Virus record (IMG/VR): IMGVR_UViG_3300009073_000007
Location: 1-50,979 of that record
Strand: one strand, 5' to 3'
From: a virus
DNA length: 50,979 nucleotides
Shown: positions 39,096-47,684 of the stretch, in pieces
How positions within the stretch are numbered: the first letter of the stretch is position 1
Layout of the letters: every line of letters begins with the position of its first letter
Position numbers and translations under genes: made by a program
Notes under the pieces: generated by a model
The model's database searches: none
What the model saw: only the letters and a program-made list of their open reading frames with translations
What the model was told of the DNA's origin: nothing

Positions 39096-40815
39096 TGAAT
39101 CTACTCTCGTCAGCAAGGGGCCGTGTAAACACTGTCCTTCAAGCGATGCGTGTGGTCTTTATGATGATGGCCATACGTATTGCTTCTCTTGCGGGACTCA
39201 CACTTCGAATCCCTCTAAGGCCTCGTCTACTAAGGCCAACCCTGAAACAGAACAGAAAAAGAAACCATCAGTGAGTAAAAAATCGACGACAACCCCCCCT
39301 GAACTACCTAAAGACTTCACCCCTTTGAAAGATAGAGCCATCAGCGCTGATACGGCAAAGAAATATCAAGTTACTCAAAATCTTGGAGAAGGCCGTACTA
39401 AGCATATATACCCTTATTTTGATAAAGAAACAGGTGACTATGTAGCAGCTAAATATCGTTCCCATACCAAATCTTTTGGGTGGAAAGGCGACACCTCTCG
39501 GATAGGCCTCTTCGGACAGCAACTCTTTCCTGCTAACAGCGCTAAGGCGATAACAATTGTCGAAGGCGAGTGTGACGCTATGGCTGCTTATCAGATGCAA
39601 GGGTCACGTTACCCCGTAGTGTCTGTGACGTCTGCTGGGGCTGCCCCTAAGGACTGCCTCGCTAACTTCAATTACCTTAACTCTTTCAAAGAGATTGTTA
39701 TCGTGTTTGACAAAGATGAAGGCAAACGAAACCCTGCTACAGGTGTGACCCACTATGTAGGACAAGAGGCTGCTCAAGCAGTGGCTAAATTGTTCCCTAT
39801 CGGTAAGGTCCGCATAGTCACTCTGAATGAATATAAAGACGCTAACGACTACCTCATAGAGGGTAAACAAGCCAGCTTCATGAAAGAATGGTGGTCTGCC
39901 CCTACCTACACTCCCGCTGGCCTAGTAGTAGGTAAAGACCTCTGGGACAAAATTAAGGAGCCTAAAGAAAATGATTCGATACCTTGGCCTTGGGACTCTC
40001 TCAATGAAAAAACTTACGGCATCCGTCTATCTGAAATGGTTGTTGTTACAGCCGAGACAGGAGTCGGTAAGACAAGTCTCCTTAAAGAGTCTCAACACAA
40101 CATACTATCAATCTCCGATGACGTTGGGATTGGGATTTTGCATCTTGAGGAACCTAACGACGACACTGCGTTGGGGCTCATTTCGATTACCGCCAATAAA
40201 CCTCTACACTTACCCGATGTTCGGGCGGAAGTAACTACGGAGCAGATGAGAGGATGGTTCGAAGAGACCCTTGATAATGACCGAGTTGTCATGTGGGACC
40301 ATTTTGGTTCTAATACCATTGAAGAAGTTATAGCTAACATTAGGTTCATGCACAACATGGGCTGTAAGTATATCTTCCTAGACCACTTTAGCATCCTTGT
40401 TAGTGACCAGAACGGTGACGAACGTAAGCAGCTAGACGAAGCGGCAACCAAGTTGAAGACCCTCTGTATGGAATTGGATATAGCTCTTATTGGAGTTATC
40501 CACCAGAACCGTCAAGGTCAGATACGTGGCACTGCTGGCGTAGAACAGTTAGCCAACATTGTCATTAAGATTAACCGGGACAAGAAAGCTAAAGACCCTT
40601 TCATCCGTAACGTAACTGTGATGGAAGTAGAAAAGAACCGCTTCTGTGGTCGCACTGGCCCCGCAGGTTTCCTCTTCTACGAAGCCAACACAGGCCGTAT
40701 GCGAGAGTTAACTGAAGAAGAAGCAAGAAGGTTTGAAGAAGGCATCCCTCAAGAAGGGTTTACCTACGAAGAACCACCAACAGAAGAATGGAAGGACGAC
40801 CCTACCGATGAATGA
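39082..40815 (+). CDS. Primase-helicase (T7 gp4-like)
   Basis: The 577-residue protein has a zinc motif at about 15-38 (CKHCPSSDACGLYDDGHTYC, then CG). The TOPRIM primase core follows, with IVEGECDAMAAYQ (about 159-171) and IVFDKDEG. The RecA-like helicase has Walker A TAETGVGKTSLL (about 323-334) and IFLDHFSILV as Walker B. The toroidal enzyme primes and unwinds for the phage polymerase encoded just downstream. The end is acidic. The gene start overlaps the zinc-finger gene and its stop overlaps a membrane protein gene. Confidence 0.95.
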   Translation: MMRNSESTLVSKGPCKHCPSSDACGLYDDGHTYCFSCGTHTSNPSKASSTKANPETEQKKKPSVSKKSTTTPPELPKDFTPLKDRAISADTAKKYQVTQNLGEGRTKHIYPYFDKETGDYVAAKYRSHTKSFGWKGDTSRIGLFGQQLFPANSAKAITIVEGECDAMAAYQMQGSRYPVVSVTSAGAAPKDCLANFNYLNSFKEIVIVFDKDEGKRNPATGVTHYVGQEAAQAVAKLFPIGKVRIVTLNEYKDANDYLIEGKQASFMKEWWSAPTYTPAGLVVGKDLWDKIKEPKENDSIPWPWDSLNEKTYGIRLSEMVVVTAETGVGKTSLLKESQHNILSISDDVGIGILHLEEPNDDTALGLISITANKPLHLPDVRAEVTTEQMRGWFEETLDNDRVVMWDHFGSNTIEEVIANIRFMHNMGCKYIFLDHFSILVSDQNGDERKQLDEAATKLKTLCMELDIALIGVIHQNRQGQIRGTAGVEQLANIVIKINRDKKAKDPFIRNVTVMEVEKNRFCGRTGPAGFLFYEANTGRMRELTEEEARRFEEGIPQEGFTYEEPPTEEWKDDPTDE

Positions 40816-41053
40816 TATACTCCAATTTATAGCTAATGGGACAGTCAGTGTTTTAGTGACCGCCTCAATTGTTTTCTTTTTCTTTCTACCAATCTACTAT
40901 GAAAATTTTAACGTCTTTAACCCTCTACCGTCTCTAGGTAATATAATAATTATCTGCCTAAGAAGATGGTTTATTATAGCGGCATGTTTTTCTATCTTAA
41001 TAGGAGTGGTTCGCTTCTTGGAGTGGGCTTTCTCCTCACAAACGGTCCTATAA
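40808..41053 (+). CDS. Small membrane protein between helicase and polymerase (81 aa)
   Basis: The ATG at 40808 overlaps the helicase stop (ATGAATGA), a coupled start. Two hydrophobic segments (about residues 11-30 and 46-70) frame a short loop (YYENFNVFNPLPSLGN). The last codon abuts the GTG of the polymerase. A membrane protein inside the replication operon could anchor replication at the membrane; this is conjecture. Confidence 0.65.
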   Translation: MNDILQFIANGTVSVLVTASIVFFFFLPIYYENFNVFNPLPSLGNIIIICLRRWFIIAACFSILIGVVRFLEWAFSSQTVL

Positions 41054-42994
41054 GTGTACCTAAACCACCCAGACAACGGACTAAACTACTATGCTATCGA
41101 CATTGAAGCCGATAGCCTCACACCTACGAAAATATGGTGTGTTGTAATCAAAGAAATTTACGGTGAGGAGGACACTTGGTCCTTCCGTCCCGCTGACATC
41201 GAGAACGGATACTTAGCAGATTTCATTAATACGTTAAAGGATAAGCCCACAACAAGATGGGTCGGACACAATGCAATCTCTTATGACATTCCTGCGCTCA
41301 ATGCTCTTGCTGGGACTTCTATTAATATCAATGATATTGTGGATACCCTCACTCTTAGTTATCTATATGACCCGCACATGCGTGGTGGTCACAGCCTCTC
41401 TGCTTGGGGTGCGAGATTCGGCAACCAAAAAATAGAGTTTGACGACTTCTCTCACTTCACTGAAGAGATGTTAAGCTATTGTGAGCAGGACGTAGAAATC
41501 ACTGCCACCCTCTTCAAACGTCTTTCTGGGCGAATGAAGCTTAAAGGTTTTAGTGAGCTTTCATGTGAAATTGAACACAAAATAAGGAAAATTATTGATG
41601 AGCAAACAGCTAATGGGGTCAAGTTCGACGAACGACGAGCGACTATTCTCTTGGCGGAGCTCCAGTCTCTTAAAGCCAACGTGGAGAAACGCATTCATAG
41701 CGTCTTCCCTCCCAAACTTGTCCTCCAAGGTGAATATCACTATCGACTTCGACAAGATGGAACCCCCTACGCCTCATATAAAAAACATCTTGAACGATAT
41801 TCTCGACTTACCTTCAGCAATAGCGGAAAGATGTACCGAACATGGGATTACAAGGATTTCAATATTGGTTCCCCCAAGCAAAGAGTGGAACGACTACTCG
41901 CTCTGGGTTGGAAGCCGACAGAATTCACACCCAAAACTCCGAAAGGAGGGGGCGGAAATCCCAAGGTAACTGAAGACCAACTCCTAGCCTTTGCCAAAAA
42001 ATCTGGACTAGAGGAAGTAGCACTAATCTCTGATTGGATGCTCTACTCTGGACGTATCAGGTCTCTTGAGGAGTGGTTGAAGCACTTGAAAGACGATGGT
42101 CGTATTCATGGCCGCGTCTTCTCGTGTGGGGCAGGTACTCGACGCATGAGACACACCACACCTAATACCGCTAACATCTGTTCCGCTGACAAGCCTTATG
42201 GACGTGAGCTCCGTGAATTGTGGACTGTCTCTGAAGGGTCTCTTCTAGTAGGGATTGACGCTAAAGGCCTTGAAGGCCGGGTATTGATGCACTACTTGGA
42301 TAATCCTGCTGCGGAAGAGTTCCTAACCTCTGACTTCCATACAGCTAACGCTATTGCTGTCTACGAAGCTCTAGGGTTAAAAGAAATCTCTGAGAATCTC
42401 CGTAAATGGAGAGACGCTGGGAAGCCTAAAGAAGACGAAGAATCTAACGGTTATCGTCAAATCCTTAAGGCCCTCTTCTATGCGTTCCTCTACGGGGCTT
42501 CTGACCCTAAGCTTGGAAAGATGATGGGCAAGAACCGTAAAGTCGGTATCGTTGTACGTGCCACTCTTATGGAGAATGTTCCGGGTCTTAAAGAGCTAAC
42601 AGAGAAAGTTCAGAGTGAGTACCACTCGACTAAAGAAGGATGGATTGAGACTATTGATGGTGGCTTTGTTCGTTGCCCGAGTCCTCACGCCGCCCTTAAC
42701 TACCTCTGTCAGTCCGCTGGCGGAATCTTAATGAAGCTTGCAACTATCCTCGCCTACGGATACTCTATAAACGCTCTTGACGGAGCTAAGATGGAAACTC
42801 CTTGGGACCTCGACAGGTGTAAAAAAGTTCTGGACGTCCACGACGAGGTTCAGATGGAATCGGAGAAAAACTACGCTAAAGAGTGTGGAGAAGTTTATTG
42901 TCAATCTATCACACTCGCGGGCCAACTGCTGGGCTTTAACGTACTAATGGAAGGAGACTATAATGTCGGACCAAACTGGGCAGACACACATTAA
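41054..42994 (+). CDS. DNA polymerase, family A (T7 gp5-like)
   Basis: A GTG start directly after the previous stop gives 646 residues. The 3'-5' exonuclease comes first: YAIDIEADSL (13-22), GHNAISYDIPAL, and SYCEQDVEIT (about 140-150). The polymerase follows: motif A GIDAKGLEGRVLMHYL (about 398-413), motif B RQILKALFYAFLYGAS, and motif C VLDVHDEVQM (about 590-600). It is smaller than T7 gp5 (704 residues); the exonuclease looks intact and the thioredoxin-binding insertion is not evident. It replicates the phage genome with the adjoining primase-helicase. Confidence 0.95.
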   Translation: MYLNHPDNGLNYYAIDIEADSLTPTKIWCVVIKEIYGEEDTWSFRPADIENGYLADFINTLKDKPTTRWVGHNAISYDIPALNALAGTSININDIVDTLTLSYLYDPHMRGGHSLSAWGARFGNQKIEFDDFSHFTEEMLSYCEQDVEITATLFKRLSGRMKLKGFSELSCEIEHKIRKIIDEQTANGVKFDERRATILLAELQSLKANVEKRIHSVFPPKLVLQGEYHYRLRQDGTPYASYKKHLERYSRLTFSNSGKMYRTWDYKDFNIGSPKQRVERLLALGWKPTEFTPKTPKGGGGNPKVTEDQLLAFAKKSGLEEVALISDWMLYSGRIRSLEEWLKHLKDDGRIHGRVFSCGAGTRRMRHTTPNTANICSADKPYGRELRELWTVSEGSLLVGIDAKGLEGRVLMHYLDNPAAEEFLTSDFHTANAIAVYEALGLKEISENLRKWRDAGKPKEDEESNGYRQILKALFYAFLYGASDPKLGKMMGKNRKVGIVVRATLMENVPGLKELTEKVQSEYHSTKEGWIETIDGGFVRCPSPHAALNYLCQSAGGILMKLATILAYGYSINALDGAKMETPWDLDRCKKVLDVHDEVQMESEKNYAKECGEVYCQSITLAGQLLGFNVLMEGDYNVGPNWADTH

Positions 42995-43172
42995 AATTGA
43001 AGGATACGAACTAGATGTTTTGAAAGACTTATACGGGTTCCCTACAGAAACACCAGTCATAGCGGGAGCTGCTTTTAATGTATGTGTCACTCGTCTAAGA
43101 AACTTAGGGATGATAACCTTCAACGGCGGACACACAGAAAAAGGAAGAGAATTCTTGAAAGGAATCAAATAA
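42963..43172 (+). CDS. Hypothetical winged-helix-like protein (69 aa)
   Basis: The ATG lies behind AAGGAG and overlaps the polymerase end by 32 bases. The sequence (LDVLKDLYGFPTETPVIAGAAFNVCVTRLRNLGMITFNGG and TEKGREFLKG) has the helix-turn-helix-wing rhythm of small winged-helix DNA-binding proteins. It is a candidate transcription regulator or replication accessory. No specific family is assigned. Confidence 0.65.
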   Translation: MSDQTGQTHIKIEGYELDVLKDLYGFPTETPVIAGAAFNVCVTRLRNLGMITFNGGHTEKGREFLKGIK

Positions 43173-43173
43173 G

Positions 43174-43353
43174 ATGACCACTAAAACAAAACACCCCCGG
43201 CCTCTCGCCGAAGAATTTACCCTACGGCCTGACGGAAAATACAACCTCTGGCAACTTCTCCCCTTCATGGAGGGGTTAAGTGAGACCCGTCACAACCCTA
43301 TATGGGTTATCAGAGGAGTCTTCAACAAGGTTCCTAAGTGGGCTTGGAGTTAG
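43174..43353 (+). CDS. Hypothetical protein (59 aa)
   Basis: The ATG follows the previous stop by one base. The product is basic (MTTKTKHPRPLAEEFTLRPD) with a Trp-rich end (NPIWVIRGVFNKVPKWAWS). Phase, spacing and the use of every base between neighbours support it as a real gene. Function unknown. Confidence 0.55.
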   Translation: MTTKTKHPRPLAEEFTLRPDGKYNLWQLLPFMEGLSETRHNPIWVIRGVFNKVPKWAWS

Positions 43354-43357
43354 GGCT

Positions 43358-43696
43358 ATGAAGGACTTTCTGCTTGTAGGGCTACCTGTTTTAATTCTAT
43401 TCTCTCCTCTTTTTATTTTTATTTTATTAAGAGATAAGGAGCATAAAGAAAAAACCCTAGAGGAGTCAAAAACCTTTCCGCTCTTTATGCGGAAAAGAAA
43501 CGTCTCCTTGAAAAAGGCCTTAGAGGAAAATGACGCCTTAAAGGCGGCTGCTCTAGTCTATTTGATGAAGGAAGAGGAAAAAACTTTATCTCTTTTGTGG
43601 TGGGACTGTGACCGACTTAAAATTGAAGTGGACAAAAAGTATGTCCCGATATTGGACATCTTAGAAGAACACAAAATATCTCAAAATAACCCTTGA
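43358..43696 (+). CDS. Membrane-anchored coiled-coil protein (112 aa)
   Basis: I chose the ATG at 43358, four bases past the previous stop. Residues 4-24 (FLLVGLPVLILFSPLFIFILL) form one membrane segment. The rest is charged helix (KHKEKTLEES, KKALEENDALKAAALVYLMKEEEK). The layout resembles an inner spanin, but the true spanin pair lies in the lysis region. The promoter at 43693-43721 begins at its stop codon. Confidence 0.65.
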   Translation: MKDFLLVGLPVLILFSPLFIFILLRDKEHKEKTLEESKTFPLFMRKRNVSLKKALEENDALKAAALVYLMKEEEKTLSLLWWDCDRLKIEVDKKYVPILDILEEHKISQNNP

Positions 43697-43721
43697 CAAT
43701 TAAGATTCAATGTGTTACTAT
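43693..43721 (+). promoter_or_regulatory. Rightward sigma70-type promoter before the SSB-like gene
   Basis: TTGACA, a 17-base spacer and TACTAT (five of six matches to the -10 consensus) lie in the gap before 43793. It is the only rightward promoter with both boxes near consensus that I see in the right arm. It would drive the SSB-like protein, exonuclease and endonuclease genes independently of earlier promoters. Confidence 0.75.
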
Positions 43722-43792
43722 ACCCTATAGAGCTTATTAAAGAGTTCTATTAAACCACCAACCAATCCAAAACATAATGGAAAACATCACCT

Positions 43793-44275
43793 ATGATTAT
43801 TAAAGGTATCGCCCAATGGGCAAAAATACTTAAGCCCGTGGACAACTACGGCGCAACTGCTAAAGAGTATACAATGGACTTGCTCATCGAGCCTGAAGTT
43901 GTTGACGCTCTGAAAGAAGAAAAACTTGGTAACAAGATTAAAGAGAAAGAAGGCTACGACCTTCCTTACATCAAGTTTGTGCAACCTGAAAAAACACGTG
44001 ACGGAGAGCTCTTAACTCCTCCTCGTGTAAAAGACCGTTACGGACGTGATTGGGACTCTGAAGTCCTCATTGGTAATGGCTCTGTCGTTAATGTCCGTTT
44101 CGACATTCGTGAAGGAGTCTTCAACAAAACACCTTGGCGTAAACCAGCCCTCCGAGAGGTCCAAGTATGGGAACATGTTCCTGTCGCCCCTCGTGAAGAC
44201 TTTGAGTACGACGAAGGTGAGCCCCTAGCAGAACCAGATAATGAAGTCTGGGACGAGAACGAGGAAGAGACTTAA
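43793..44275 (+). CDS. Single-stranded DNA-binding protein (gp2.5-like)
   Basis: The 160-residue protein begins MIIKGIAQWAKILKP and has beta strands of an OB fold (EYTMDLLIEPEVV, EVLIGNGSVVNVRFDI). It ends in a strongly acidic tail (EDFEYDEGEPLAEPDNEVWDENEEET), as in gp2.5 and bacterial SSB, where the tail contacts polymerase and helicase. It is preceded by its own promoter, fitting the high amounts needed. Phage SSBs diverge strongly, so identity rests on layout and context. Confidence 0.82.
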   Translation: MIIKGIAQWAKILKPVDNYGATAKEYTMDLLIEPEVVDALKEEKLGNKIKEKEGYDLPYIKFVQPEKTRDGELLTPPRVKDRYGRDWDSEVLIGNGSVVNVRFDIREGVFNKTPWRKPALREVQVWEHVPVAPREDFEYDEGEPLAEPDNEVWDENEEET

Positions 44276-44279
44276 TATT

Positions 44280-44396
44280 ATGAAAAATTTATACAAACTG
44301 CTTCTGGAGGAGTTTGAAAATAATGTAGGAGAATCTCTCTTAGTTTTATATGTCTATATAATTGTAGACACTCTCCAAAGACTGTTCTTTGCCTAA
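44280..44396 (+). CDS. Microprotein (38 aa)
   Basis: An ATG behind GAGGAAGAG opens a 38-residue frame, MKNLYKLLLEEFENNVGESL then hydrophobic LVLYVYIIVDTLQRLFF. It fills the gap between the SSB-like gene and the exonuclease, whose TTG start overlaps its end. It is an amphipathic or membrane peptide of unknown role. Confidence 0.5.
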   Translation: MKNLYKLLLEEFENNVGESLLVLYVYIIVDTLQRLFFA

Positions 44397-45285
44397 AAAG
44401 CCCTCCATAGAGACCCTCATCAGTGACATCGAAAGATTGCTCACTGGTGGGGCCATCTCAGAGGAAAAACTCCTAGCTGAATACGGCCTTAAAGTCGCCG
44501 CTAACCTAGCTGAGAGCCTCGCTCAACCCCTTTCCCCTCGTGTGCCTAGGCTTAGGTTATCCGCAGTAGGAAAGCCCTCCAGACAGCTTCATTACGAGCT
44601 TACTCATGCTCCCCGAGAAGAGTATTCAGCAGCAGTATTGATGAAGTTTCAATACGGACACATTCTCGAAGAATTGATACTATACTTAGCGAAGGAAGCT
44701 GGTCATGAAGTTACCCACGAACAACGAGAAGTCGAAGTCGATGGAGTTACAGGGCACATTGACGCTATCATTGATGGGTATGTTATTGACGTTAAAAGCG
44801 CCAGTCCGTTTGGATTTCTCAAGTTCAAAGACGGCTCCATACGGGACGATGACGGATTTAACTATATACCCCAGTTGGCTTCCTATTATAAAGCTCTCGA
44901 AAAAGAAACTTTGGGCGGTGGGTTCCTCAGTATCAATAAGGTGTCGGGACAGCTATGTCTCTGTTTATTTTCAAAAGAAGAACTGCTATCGGTTGACGTT
45001 AGCGGTCACATCAGTAGACAAAAGAACGTCCAATCCGATACCCTACGAGTCCCGTCTAGGTGTTTTAAGACAATTCCTGAAGGGAAGTCTGGAAACATGG
45101 GACTTTCCCGGGGGTGTTCTTACTGTCCATTTAAATACCACTGCTGGAGAGACGCTAATGACGGAGCTGGCCTCCGAACTTTCCTCTACTCTAACGGGCC
45201 TAAATACCTCACAAAAGTAGACCGACTACCTAAGGTGTTTGAAGCACCACCACCTAAAGGCCTCCTAACCAAACAAAAAGGATAA
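44389..45285 (+). CDS. PD-(D/E)XK exonuclease (Cas4/RecB-like)
   Basis: A TTG start overlapping the previous gene gives 298 residues. The nuclease core is clear: GHILEELILYLAKEAGHEV (around 90-105), GHIDAIIDGYVIDVKSAS (around 123-140) with the Asp and Asp-x-Lys metal site, then YIPQLASYYKAL, the QxxxY motif of RecB-type nucleases. Near the C-terminus CSYCPFKYHCW has clustered cysteines as in Cas4/AddB iron-sulfur sites. It probably fills the role of T7 gp6: host DNA degradation, primer removal and recombination. Confidence 0.88.
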   Translation: MPKKPSIETLISDIERLLTGGAISEEKLLAEYGLKVAANLAESLAQPLSPRVPRLRLSAVGKPSRQLHYELTHAPREEYSAAVLMKFQYGHILEELILYLAKEAGHEVTHEQREVEVDGVTGHIDAIIDGYVIDVKSASPFGFLKFKDGSIRDDDGFNYIPQLASYYKALEKETLGGGFLSINKVSGQLCLCLFSKEELLSVDVSGHISRQKNVQSDTLRVPSRCFKTIPEGKSGNMGLSRGCSYCPFKYHCWRDANDGAGLRTFLYSNGPKYLTKVDRLPKVFEAPPPKGLLTKQKG

Positions 45286-45291
45286 TTAGAC

Positions 45292-45594
45292 TTGACTGAC
45301 GAAACACCCAACGATAATAAAGAGACTGGGGCTAAACCCAGCAAAACTAACGTTGTAGGCTTCCAACCAAAGGTAGCCGCTGATAACACTTCGGGGGAAG
45401 ACCTTTTAATGATGAAAGACTGGCGCATCAGCGTGACAACACCTTTAGGTGCTACCACAGTCCTAGAAGTTCATGGTCAACTCTCTGTTCAGTCTGTCTT
45501 CGCCATCTTCGGAGAAGACCCTAAAGATGTCAAATTCATGGCTCCTCTTAGCAATATAGACTATGTGGTGTCCTTAGATGACGACCAAGAATAA
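45292..45594 (+). CDS. Hypothetical protein (100 aa)
   Basis: It begins at a TTG seven bases after the exonuclease stop. The first 35 residues are polar and probably disordered (TDETPNDNKETGAKPSKTN). The rest is a compact beta-rich domain (DWRISVTTPLGATTVLEVHGQLSVQ) with an acidic end. The stop overlaps the endonuclease start. It lies between two nuclease genes and may be their regulator, but this is not shown. Confidence 0.6.
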   Translation: MTDETPNDNKETGAKPSKTNVVGFQPKVAADNTSGEDLLMMKDWRISVTTPLGATTVLEVHGQLSVQSVFAIFGEDPKDVKFMAPLSNIDYVVSLDDDQE

Positions 45595-45949
45595 AGAACA
45601 TAATTTCAGGAGCAAGTTTGAAGAGTCTCTTGCTTCTCAACTCTCCAAGGAGAAAATAGAATACGAATACGAGTCTGAAAAATACTCCTACGTGCTCGTA
45701 TCAAACTATACTCCTGATTTTATCCTCCCCAACGGAATACGAATAGAAGCTAAAGGTGTTCTCAAACCCGCTGACCGTCGTAAGATGAAAGCAATTAAAG
45801 AACAGCATCCAGAGCTAGACATACGGTTTGTCTTCCAAAACGCAAAAAACAAGCTCAATAAAAACTCAAAAACTACTTATGGAATGTGGGCCGACAAGGC
45901 AGGGTTTCTGTGGTCACATAAAAGGATACCAGACAAATGGTTAAAATAG
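45578..45949 (+). CDS. Holliday-junction endonuclease, T7 endonuclease I (gp3) homologue
   Basis: The 123-residue protein follows T7 gp3 closely: FRSKFEESLASQL, then SNYTPDFILPNGIRIEAKGV with the catalytic Asp, Glu and Lys, then RRKMKAIKEQHPELDIRFVF and a KNKLNKNSKTTYGMWADKAGF close. It resolves branched DNA before packaging and helps degrade host DNA. The length is slightly shorter than T7 (149 residues) at the N-terminus. It overlaps both neighbours. Confidence 0.95.
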   Translation: MTTKNKEHNFRSKFEESLASQLSKEKIEYEYESEKYSYVLVSNYTPDFILPNGIRIEAKGVLKPADRRKMKAIKEQHPELDIRFVFQNAKNKLNKNSKTTYGMWADKAGFLWSHKRIPDKWLK

Positions 45950-46152
45950 TAATCGAAGATTTATCTGATGAAACAGACTGTGACACTTGTGGTTCTAACT
46001 ACGAGGAAGGTTTCAAAGTCACTATTGACGGTAAAAGTTTTGGAGACTATGAGCCAAATGCTGGATGTACCTCCTTGATTGGATATAGTCTTGACGAGGT
46101 TTACCGAGATATTCTAACCCACTTAGGGCATACCATAGAAAGGAAATACTAA
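45937..46152 (+). CDS. Hypothetical protein (71 aa)
   Basis: The ATG overlaps the endonuclease stop. The sequence (MVKIVIEDLSDETDCDTCGS, then YEEGFKVTIDGKSFGDYEPN) has a Cys-x-x-Cys pair but no second pair, so zinc binding is uncertain. Alternating strands and two helices suggest a small alpha/beta protein. Its last base is the first of the next start codon. Confidence 0.65.
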   Translation: MVKIVIEDLSDETDCDTCGSNYEEGFKVTIDGKSFGDYEPNAGCTSLIGYSLDEVYRDILTHLGHTIERKY

Positions 46153-46718
46153 TGTCTAAGAGAAAGTACACCATAACAGACGAGAAAGACTTACCTGTAG
46201 GTCTTAATGAGAATGTCCGTAGAGCTCTCCATAAAGCTAAGGCCCATATCTACCCTATGGGCTCCCGCGAGACTTCTGTTGCCACCGTCAAAGAAGATAC
46301 AGACTATGACTATCTCGTGTATGTAGGTCTACAAGGCTACTCCGAGTTAGCATATGTTCTATGGGAAGAAGGGTTTGAGATTGACGGAGACGATAAATAC
46401 AAGACCTCTAACTTCATAAGCTACCGTAAAGATTTGGCCAACATTATAATAACTTCTGATAAGGCTCACTTCGATAAGTATGTCATAGCCACCGATGTTT
46501 GTCGGGCGGTACAAGTTGAAGATAAAGAACTCCGTTTACACATCTATAACGCCCTCACTAAACCGAAAGGAACAGTAGCCAGTCTCCCCGGCTCTCTTTA
46601 TATAACCACTGTCCCTAACCCAGATAGCCCTTGGAGAGAACAATGGTTTTTAAGTAGGATATTGAAACCCAGGCCATTATCGATAGGGGCGATTCCTCTG
46701 ACACCGTGGGCAGAATAA
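46152..46718 (+). CDS. Nucleotidyltransferase-fold protein
   Basis: The 188-residue protein has the polymerase-beta-type signature: MGSRETSVATVKEDTDYDYLVYV (residues about 36-58), with Gly-Ser and then Asp-x-Asp as metal ligands, followed by the helix and strand pattern of this fold. Such proteins transfer nucleotides to tRNA, proteins or antibiotics. The target here is unknown. It starts on the stop of the previous gene, within the nuclease group. Confidence 0.75.
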   Translation: MSKRKYTITDEKDLPVGLNENVRRALHKAKAHIYPMGSRETSVATVKEDTDYDYLVYVGLQGYSELAYVLWEEGFEIDGDDKYKTSNFISYRKDLANIIITSDKAHFDKYVIATDVCRAVQVEDKELRLHIYNALTKPKGTVASLPGSLYITTVPNPDSPWREQWFLSRILKPRPLSIGAIPLTPWAE

Positions 46719-46759
46719 ACCTTTGCTGTCGTCTCTCTTCCGCTGAACAAGGATAAATT

Positions 46760-47497
46760 TTGAAAATACTTATATACGATATTGAAACTACCCCTATTAC
46801 GGGTTACGCTTGGTCTACTTGGAACACTAATATAATTGAAGTGACCAAAGACTGGCAAATGATTTGCTTCGCCTATAAATGGTACGGGCAAAAGAAAACC
46901 TACTTTGTACGACCCCCCGAAGGAGACCCTTACAACGATATTGAAATGGTCAAAACCCTCTGGGGGCTGTTCGACGAAGCTGATGTTGTCATAGGGCATA
47001 ACGTAGATAAATTCGACGTTAAGAAAGCTAACGCTTTATTCATCCGACACGGACTTACTCCCCCAGCTCCTTTTAGAACCATTGACACCTTGAAGATTGC
47101 GCGTAAAAACTTTGCGAATACTTCTAACCGTCTGGACTCTTTAGGGGACACACTAGGTCTAGGGCGTAAGACTCCCGGAGCAGGTTATATGAAGCTCTTT
47201 AAAGGTTGCATGTTAGAGGACAATCCTCGTGCATGGAAGCTCATGAAGAAGTATAACCTTCAAGACGTTAATCTAACCGAGAAGCTTTACAAAAAGCTCT
47301 TACCTTGGATTAAAGCCCACCCGATTGATTTAGAGAAATCTACAGGATGTACTAACTGTGGTTCACATGACCTCCAAGCACGAGGCTATCGTGAGACACG
47401 TTCATTCCGTTACAGACGGTTTAGATGTAATTCTTGTGGCACTTGGATGTCTGAGCGTACTCACGATAAAAGCATAGGAAAGCCTGAATATGTATAA
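46760..47497 (+). CDS. DEDD-type 3'-5' exonuclease with C-terminal zinc ribbon
   Basis: A TTG with AAGGA eight bases upstream gives 245 residues. The exonuclease motifs are [10 protein letters not shown] (3-12), [18 protein letters not shown] (about 76-93) and [19 protein letters not shown] (about 172-190), matching the RNase-H-like fold of polymerase B exonucleases. A zinc ribbon then follows: [16 protein letters not shown] and CNSCGTW at the end. The phage polymerase already has its own proofreading domain, so this one probably degrades or processes other DNA or RNA. Confidence 0.85.
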   Translation: MKILIYDIETTPITGYAWSTWNTNIIEVTKDWQMICFAYKWYGQKKTYFVRPPEGDPYNDIEMVKTLWGLFDEADVVIGHNVDKFDVKKANALFIRHGLTPPAPFRTIDTLKIARKNFANTSNRLDSLGDTLGLGRKTPGAGYMKLFKGCMLEDNPRAWKLMKKYNLQDVNLTEKLYKKLLPWIKAHPIDLEKSTGCTNCGSHDLQARGYRETRSFRYRRFRCNSCGTWMSERTHDKSIGKPEYV

Positions 47498-47684
47498 AGA
47501 GTTTACTTTTTCTTTAGGAGATAGGGTTACAAAAATAAAAGGCTCTTCTTGGACAGGAACAGTCGTAGGATTTTATTCCTCTTCTCTAACTAAAGAAGGT
47601 TACGCTGTTGAGAGTGAAACAGAAAAAGGGTCTGTTCAAATATATCCAAAACAAGCTTTGAAAAAGATTAAGCCTAATGTATAG
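47490..47684 (+). CDS. Type II dihydrofolate reductase (R67/DfrB-like)
   Basis: The 64-residue protein aligns without gaps to the SH3-like barrel of plasmid R67 dihydrofolate reductase as I remember it: [20 protein letters not shown] and [20 protein letters not shown]. Lys15, Trp21, Gln50, Ile51 and Tyr52 correspond to R67 Lys32, Trp38, Gln67, Ile68 and Tyr69, the pore residues that bind folate and NADPH. Only the disordered R67 N-terminus, which is dispensable, is missing. A homotetramer would reduce dihydrofolate, feeding thymidylate synthesis together with the phage reductase. It would be trimethoprim-insensitive if active. It overlaps the exonuclease stop. Confidence 0.88.
   Translation: MYKEFTFSLGDRVTKIKGSSWTGTVVGFYSSSLTKEGYAVESETEKGSVQIYPKQALKKIKPNV

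Noticed and set aside
43358-43696. Second inner spanin (one membrane segment plus coiled coil)
   Set aside because: No partner lipoprotein gene lies nearby, the gene is in the replication operon, and a full spanin pair exists at 1755-2328.
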